Positions 59,830 through 64,000 of a stretch of DNA of 64,000 nucleotides are shown here, piece after piece. Source of the DNA: Chimaeribacter coloradensis (GTDB taxonomy: Bacteria > Pseudomonadota > Gammaproteobacteria > Enterobacterales > Enterobacteriaceae); assembly GCF_002858715.1 (NCBI RefSeq), contig NZ_PJZH01000015.1, positions 24,586-88,585 on the forward strand, given 5' to 3'. The notes below the pieces were generated by a model. That model was not told the origin of the DNA, ran no database searches, and was given only the letters and a program-made list of their open reading frames with translations. The position numbers and the translations under genes were made by a program. How positions within the stretch are numbered: position 1 is the first letter of the stretch; every line of letters starts with the position of its first letter.

Positions 59830-59887
59830 GCGATAACCCTGCTTTTCCTGCGCACCGGGCTGCGGTGCGCTTTCAAGGAGATTAACC

Positions 59888-61273
59888 ATGACCCTCTCCG
59901 TTGATGCCCCGCCGCGCGCCGTGCTCTCCACGCTGCCGCTGCGTGAGAAGATCGCCTACGGCCTCGGCGACGTCGGCTCCAACCTGCTGCTGGACATCGG
60001 CACGCTCTACCTGCTGAAGTTTTACACCGATGTGCTCGGCCTGCCGGGGGCCTGGGGCGGCCTGATTTTCCTGGTGGCGAAGTTCTTCACCGCCTTCACC
60101 GACATGGGCACCGGCGTGCTGCTGGATGCGCGCCGCCACGTCGGGCCGCGCGGCAAGTTCCGCCCCTTTATCCTGTTTGCCGCCTTCCCGGTGGCGCTGC
60201 TGGCGGTAGCGAATTTCGTCGGCACGCCCTTTTCCCCCGGCGGCAAGGCGCTGATGGCGACGGTGCTGTTTATGCTCTACGGCCTGTTCTTCAGCATGAT
60301 GAACTGCGCCTACGGCGCGATGGTACCGGCGATGACCAAAAACCCGGACGACCGCGCCCAGCTCGCCGCCTGGCGGCAGGGCGGGGCGACGCTGGGGCTG
60401 CTGCTCTGTACCGTGGGCTTTGTGCCGATCCTCGACCGCTTCGCGCAGAACCCGCAGCAGGGCTATCTGGTCGCTTCCACGTTGTTTGCGCTGCTGGGCC
60501 TCGGCTGCATGTGGCTCTGTTACCGCGGCGTCACCGAGCGCTATGTCAGCGCCGCCCCCACCGGCGCACGGCCGGGGCTGCTCGCCTCGTTCCGCGCCAT
60601 TGCCGGTAACCGGCCGCTGTTTATCCTCTGCCTCGCCAACCTCTGCACGCTGGCGGCGTTTAACGTCAAGCTGGCGATCCAGATCTACTACACCCAGTAC
60701 GTGCTGCACGATCTCTCGCTGATGGCCTGGATGGGCTTCTTTAGCATGGGCTGCATCTTCCTTGGGGTGCTGCTGGTGCCGCTGATGGTACGGCGTTTCG
60801 GCAAGAAGCCGGTCTACCTCGCCGGGCTGCTGATCTGGGCGGCGGGTGACCTGCTGAACTACGCGGTAGGCAGCAGTTCGCTGCTGTTTGTGCTCTTCTC
60901 CTGCCTGGCCTTTTTCGGCTCGGCCTTTGTCAACAGCCTCAACTGGGCGCTGGTGTCAGACACGGTGGAGTTCGGCGAATGGCGCACTGGCGTGCGCGCC
61001 GAGGGCACCGTCTACACCGGCTTCACCTTCTTCCGCAAGGTGTCGCAGGCGCTGGCCGGGTTCTTCCCCGGCCTGATGCTGACGCAGATCGGTTATGTGC
61101 CGAACGTGGTGCAGAGCGCCGCCACGCAGGAGGGGCTGCGCCAGCTGATTTTTGTCTGGCCCTGTGTGCTGGCGCTGGCGACCGCCGCCATCATGGGGCT
61201 GTTCTACCGCCTGAACGAGAAGACCTATGTGAAGATCGTCAGTGAACTGGAGGCGCGCCGGCAGCGCGCCTGA
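59888..61273 (+). CDS. yihO: GPH-family sugar:cation symporter YihO
   Basis: 461 residues with about 12 membrane segments (MelB/GPH family). The sequence tracks E. coli YihO: LREKIAYGLGDVGSNLLLDI, then RRHVGPRGKFRPFIL, RAQLAAWRQGGATLGLLLCT and NLCTLAAFNVKLAIQIYYTQ. E. coli YihO is the proposed importer of sulfoquinovose or its glycoside. ATG after AAGGAGATTAACC. A GCGCACC / GGTGCGC hairpin lies in the 58-base gap after yihQ. Confidence 0.93.
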   Translation: MTLSVDAPPRAVLSTLPLREKIAYGLGDVGSNLLLDIGTLYLLKFYTDVLGLPGAWGGLIFLVAKFFTAFTDMGTGVLLDARRHVGPRGKFRPFILFAAFPVALLAVANFVGTPFSPGGKALMATVLFMLYGLFFSMMNCAYGAMVPAMTKNPDDRAQLAAWRQGGATLGLLLCTVGFVPILDRFAQNPQQGYLVASTLFALLGLGCMWLCYRGVTERYVSAAPTGARPGLLASFRAIAGNRPLFILCLANLCTLAAFNVKLAIQIYYTQYVLHDLSLMAWMGFFSMGCIFLGVLLVPLMVRRFGKKPVYLAGLLIWAAGDLLNYAVGSSSLLFVLFSCLAFFGSAFVNSLNWALVSDTVEFGEWRTGVRAEGTVYTGFTFFRKVSQALAGFFPGLMLTQIGYVPNVVQSAATQEGLRQLIFVWPCVLALATAAIMGLFYRLNEKTYVKIVSELEARRQRA

Positions 61274-61317
61274 CCCGCACACCACACCCCGAGGGCCGTC
61301 CGGGGGAAGGAGAGACC

Positions 61318-62751
61318 ATGACGCAACATTCCGTAACCCTGGCGGCCGCACAGCCCGCCGGGGCGGTGCAGACGCCGCTGCTGACGCTGCGCGAGAAGCT
61401 GGCCTACGGGCTGGGCGACGTCGGCAACGGCTTTATGTTTGACCTCGGGCAGATCTACCTGCTGAAGTTCTACACCGACACCCTCGGCCTGCCGCCTGCG
61501 GCCGCCGGTGGGGTGTTTTTCTTCACCAAGCTGTTTGACGCGCTGGCGGATTTCAGCGTCGGCACCTGGGTAGACCGGCGGCGCAACATCGGCCCGCGCG
61601 GCAAGTTCCGGCCGTTCATCCTGTTCGGCGCGGTGCCGCTGGGGCTGGCGACGGTGGCGAGTTTCTGGCAGCCGGGTTTCAGCCCGGACGGCACGCTGCT
61701 GTGGGCCTATTTCAGCTATATGCTGTTTGGGCTGATCTACAGCATCGTCAATATCCCTTACGGCTCGATGATCGCCGCCATGACGCAGGACCCGGTGGAG
61801 CGCGCCCAGCTCGCCGCCTGGCGGCAGGGCGGCTCGAACCTGGCGCTGCTGATCACCACCGTCTGTTTTGTGCCGCTGCTGGCCTGGGTGCCTACCAGCC
61901 AGCAGGGGGCGCTGTGGGTAGTGGGGGGCTTCGCGCTGGCGGGGGTGCTGTTGCAGCTCTTCTGTTACGCCAATATCCATGAGCGCATCGGCCGGCCGGA
62001 GGCGGTACAGCGCCGCGCGCCGCCGTTCCCGCTGCTGGACGGGGTGCGCGCCATCGGCCGCAACACGCCGCTGCTGCTGCTCTGCCTGGTGAACCTGCTG
62101 ACCTTTTCCGCCTTTAACGTCAAGCTGGTGGCGCAGGTTTACTACTGCCAGTATGTGTTGCGTGACATCGGCATCCTGCCCTATATGGGTTTTTTCAGCA
62201 TGGGCTGCGTGTTTCTGGGCGTGGCCTGTGTGCCGTGGCTCAGCAAGCACCGCGGCAAGAAGGTGACCTTTGTGCTGGGGTGCGCCATCTGGGCGCTGGG
62301 CGATCTCTGTAACTATTTCTGGCCCACGCCCGGTGCGCTGCCGTTTATCTTGTTCTCTTGTCTGGCGTTTTTCGGCAGTGCGCTGGTGAACAGCCTTTAC
62401 TGGGCCTTCGCCTCAGACGCGGTGGAGTATGGCGAATGGAAAACCGGGCTGCGCACCGAGGGGATGGTCTATTCGTTTTTCACCTTCAGCCGCAAGCTGT
62501 CGCAGGCGATCGCCGGGTCGCTGCCGGGGGTGGTGCTGGCGTGGGTCGGTTACCGGCCCAACAGCGTGCAGACGCCCACTGCCGAGCACGGGATTACGCT
62601 GCTGATGTTTATCTACCCCGGGCTGCTGGCGTTGCTGACGCTGGTTGTCTGGTGGTGTTTTTACCGGCTGGATGAGGTGCGTTACGAAGGGATTCTGCTG
62701 GCGTTACAGCAGCGCAGGCAGGCAACCGGCCCCGCCGGAGATCGCGCCTGA
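61318..62751 (+). CDS. yihP: GPH-family symporter YihP
   Basis: 477 residues, about 12 membrane segments, paralogous to the preceding gene but distinct (YGLGDVGNGFMFDLGQIYLL, then DRRRNIGPRGKFRPFILFG). It is the YihP counterpart, whose role is import of a sulfoquinovoside or export of the C3 product. Strong AAGGAG site. Last gene of the plus-strand operon; no clear intrinsic terminator follows. Keeping both transporters suggests two different cargoes. Confidence 0.9.
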   Translation: MTQHSVTLAAAQPAGAVQTPLLTLREKLAYGLGDVGNGFMFDLGQIYLLKFYTDTLGLPPAAAGGVFFFTKLFDALADFSVGTWVDRRRNIGPRGKFRPFILFGAVPLGLATVASFWQPGFSPDGTLLWAYFSYMLFGLIYSIVNIPYGSMIAAMTQDPVERAQLAAWRQGGSNLALLITTVCFVPLLAWVPTSQQGALWVVGGFALAGVLLQLFCYANIHERIGRPEAVQRRAPPFPLLDGVRAIGRNTPLLLLCLVNLLTFSAFNVKLVAQVYYCQYVLRDIGILPYMGFFSMGCVFLGVACVPWLSKHRGKKVTFVLGCAIWALGDLCNYFWPTPGALPFILFSCLAFFGSALVNSLYWAFASDAVEYGEWKTGLRTEGMVYSFFTFSRKLSQAIAGSLPGVVLAWVGYRPNSVQTPTAEHGITLLMFIYPGLLALLTLVVWWCFYRLDEVRYEGILLALQQRRQATGPAGDRA

Positions 62752-62923
62752 GGGCAGTTTTTTTTCCTGTTATCCTGCCATAAGCCGGATAAGCCGCTGA
62801 AATCACCCCGTCAGCGGCAAACTCAGACAGATCCGGTTGAGGTGGGCCGCACTGCCCCCTAGTGTGACAGGCTGAGTTCTGGTGACATCATTTTTTCTCT
62901 TTTTTATCAATGAGGGGTAGTCG

Positions 62924-63451
62924 ATGGTTACGTTTTCATCACGCTGGGTTGCAGCGCTGGCGTTGGGCGGGTTGCTGGCAAGCGGTGCAGCGCAGGCTGA
63001 CTGGGCGGGCACACTGAAAAGCGCCAGTGACGCGCTGAACAGCAACAACACAAATACGGCCAACAACAGCAGCAGTGCGGCGGCAACCACCGGCACCGGC
63101 GGGCTGTCGCTCGGCGCGCTGACCGGGCTGCTCAACGGCGGCGACAATGGCCTGAAAGCCGAGAGCGCCACCAACGCCGCAGGCGTGCTGGAGTACTGTG
63201 TCAAAAACAACGTGCTCTCCACTGCCAACGCCACCAGCGTGAAGGATCAGCTGCTGAGCAAACTCGGCATCCAGAGCGCGTCCGGCGCGCAGAGTGAAGA
63301 GTACCAGGACGGCCTCGGCGGCATCCTGCACACCGGCCAGGGCAACGACCTGAACCTGAGCAACCTCGGCGTCGGCACCGCCCAACTGAAGCAGAAGCTG
63401 AAAACCAAAGCCTGCGACGTGGTACTGAAACAGTCGAAAAAACTGCTGTAA
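62924..63451 (+). CDS. DUF2501 family exported protein
   Basis: 175 residues. Signal peptide MVTFSSRWVAALALGGLLAS, cleavage near GAAQA-DWAGTL. A low-complexity Asn/Ser/Thr linker (residues about 40-60) precedes the conserved domain (GLSLGALTGLLNGGDNGLKA, then AAGVLEYCVKNNVLS) with two cysteines (in EYCVKNN and TKACDVVL) that could form a disulfide in the periplasm. Related to E. coli YjjA. Function unknown. ATG preceded by GAGGGG. Confidence 0.85.
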   Translation: MVTFSSRWVAALALGGLLASGAAQADWAGTLKSASDALNSNNTNTANNSSSAAATTGTGGLSLGALTGLLNGGDNGLKAESATNAAGVLEYCVKNNVLSTANATSVKDQLLSKLGIQSASGAQSEEYQDGLGGILHTGQGNDLNLSNLGVGTAQLKQKLKTKACDVVLKQSKKLL

Positions 63452-63455
63452 CCCC

Positions 63456-63484
63456 AACGCCCGGCAAACGCCGGGCGTTCTCCT
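63456..63484 (+). terminator. hairpin after the DUF2501 gene
   Basis: AACGCCCGGC / GCCGGGCGTT, perfect 10 bp, loop AAAC, followed by CTCCTTCC. A probable terminator with a weak T tract. Confidence 0.65.
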
Positions 63485-63512
63485 TCCGCACTCACCTGCA
63501 AAACTTACCGCC

Positions 63513-63595
63513 GCCATTTCCTCACACACTTAAAGAGTGGCAGACGTGATAGGAGCATAACGATCATTGCCGAGCGGAGCCGCAGGATAAAGGTA
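63513..63595. repeat. degenerate copy of terminal repeat unit
   Basis: Shares CATTTCCTCACA and CATTGCCGAGCGGAGCCGCAGG with the two better units downstream; the middle has diverged. Confidence 0.55.
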
Positions 63596-63616
63596 AAAGC
63601 ACGCCTGACAACAAGT

Positions 63617-63711
63617 ATCCACCCCTACCATTTCCTTACATACCCGCAGGTTTGCAGAGGGGGTGGGGGCGTAAAAATCATTGCCGAATGGAGCCGCAGG
63701 GCCGGGCGAGC
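63617..63711. repeat. 95-bp repeat unit A
   Basis: 95-base sequence repeated at 63729-63823 with two differences. The minus strand reads as PFGNDFYAPTPSANLRVCKE in frame, a known kind of spurious ORF; I treat it as non-coding intergenic repeat. Confidence 0.85.
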
Positions 63712-63728
63712 ACACAGAATGCTCAATA

Positions 63729-63823
63729 ATCCACCCCTACTATTTCCTTACATACCCGCAGGCTTGCAGAGGGGGTGGGGGCGTAAAAATCATTGCCGAA
63801 TGGAGCCGCAGGGCCGGGCGAGC
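63729..63823. repeat. 95-bp repeat unit B
   Basis: Second copy, 112 bases after unit A, 93 of 95 bases identical. Period and composition do not fit CRISPR or an insertion sequence. Confidence 0.85.
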
Positions 63824-63984
63824 GGACAGGACGTCCGCGAGAGGTACAGCCACGCTGGGAGCGTGTCTGTACCGGCCCGATCAGCCCGGAGGTGAAATGA
63901 GGGGACACGCGGGAGCGTGCAATGATTCAGCCAGATCACCCAAGGCGCGGGGATGCAAGGGGCGCGCGCCTACGCGCCCCTTGC
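63822..63984. repeat. series of perfect palindromes
   Basis: Four hairpins in 163 bases: GCGGAC/GTCCGC (63822-63838); GGTACAG/CTGTACC with inner CACGCT/AGCGTG (63843-63873); CACGC/GCGTG (63906-63919); GCAAGGGGCGCG/CGCGCCCCTTGC (63955-63984). Two of the loops are purine-only (GGG, GGGA). Arms differ while symmetry is kept, so structure rather than sequence seems selected. Confidence 0.7.
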
Positions 63985-64000
63985 GCGGTGGCGGCAGCGG

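Noticed and set aside
63617..63823. CRISPR array
   Set aside because: Repeat length (95 bp), a short 17-base intervening segment, only two good units and no cas genes.
63530..63908. Two minus-strand frames reading similar peptides (AAPFGNDFYAPTPSA)
   Set aside because: They exist because the DNA repeat is open in one frame; no start signal, and they are typical of spurious ORFs in enterobacterial intergenic repeats.

Overview
The window is a stretch of enterobacterial chromosome with almost no mobile DNA. From about 1 to 32 kb the gene order follows the E. coli trp-topA-pyrF neighbourhood (yciA-yciB-yciC-ompW-trp-rnm-yciO-rluB-btuR-yciK-sohB-yciN-topA-cysB-acnA-ribA-pgpB-lapAB-pyrF-yciH-osmB). 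The separate trpG and trpD genes, the BON lipoprotein between ompW and trpA, the cobST insertion and the GC-rich codon use point to Enterobacterales outside the E. coli/Klebsiella group, most likely Yersiniaceae (Serratia-like). This placement is inference from gene content; no composition or phylogeny was computed.

Layout. 1-3.7 kb: thioesterase and membrane proteins, then ompW behind a perfect FNR box. 3.8-10.6 kb: the complete trp operon on the minus strand, with promoter/operator, a Trp-rich leader peptide and an attenuator. 10.7-13.8 kb: rnm, yciO, rluB. 13.9-16.9 kb: a probable cobalamin riboswitch driving cobS-cobT, convergent with btuR. 17-32 kb: housekeeping genes (sohB, topA, cysB, acnA, ribA, pgpB, lapAB, pyrF, yciH, osmB). 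32-39 kb: carbohydrate genes: a lone araD, a YciT-like DeoR repressor, the anaerobic glycyl-radical pair ybiW/ybiY divergent from fsaA around an FNR box and a 9-bp inverted repeat, and kdgT with a KdgR box. 39.5-41.3 kb: an orphan phage-tailspike-like beta-helix protein. 41.3-51.5 kb: a CstA-family transporter with its YbdD partner, rnb, ydeP, dacD, a YecA-like protein and a LysR regulator.

51.6-62.8 kb is the most interesting region, a sulfoquinovose (plant sulfolipid sugar) catabolic cluster. It has clear orthologues of the E. coli regulator YihW/CsqR, kinase YihV, SLA reductase YihU, sulfoquinovosidase YihQ and transporters YihO and YihP. Two central steps carry unrelated enzymes: a FucI/AraA-type isomerase replaces YihS, and a GatY-like class II aldolase replaces the class I aldolase YihT. 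A GalM-size mutarotase stands in for YihR. The cluster looks like a hybrid of the E. coli sulfo-EMP pathway and the Gram-positive 'sulfo-EMP2' variant. Predicted flow: import by YihO/YihP, glycoside hydrolysis by YihQ, anomer interconversion, isomerisation to sulfofructose, phosphorylation by YihV, aldol cleavage to DHAP plus sulfolactaldehyde, and reduction to DHPS by YihU.

The last 0.5 kb holds a DUF2501 protein end, three related ~112-bp-period repeat units and a run of perfect palindromes. I found no tRNA, rRNA, CRISPR array, insertion sequence or prophage body.
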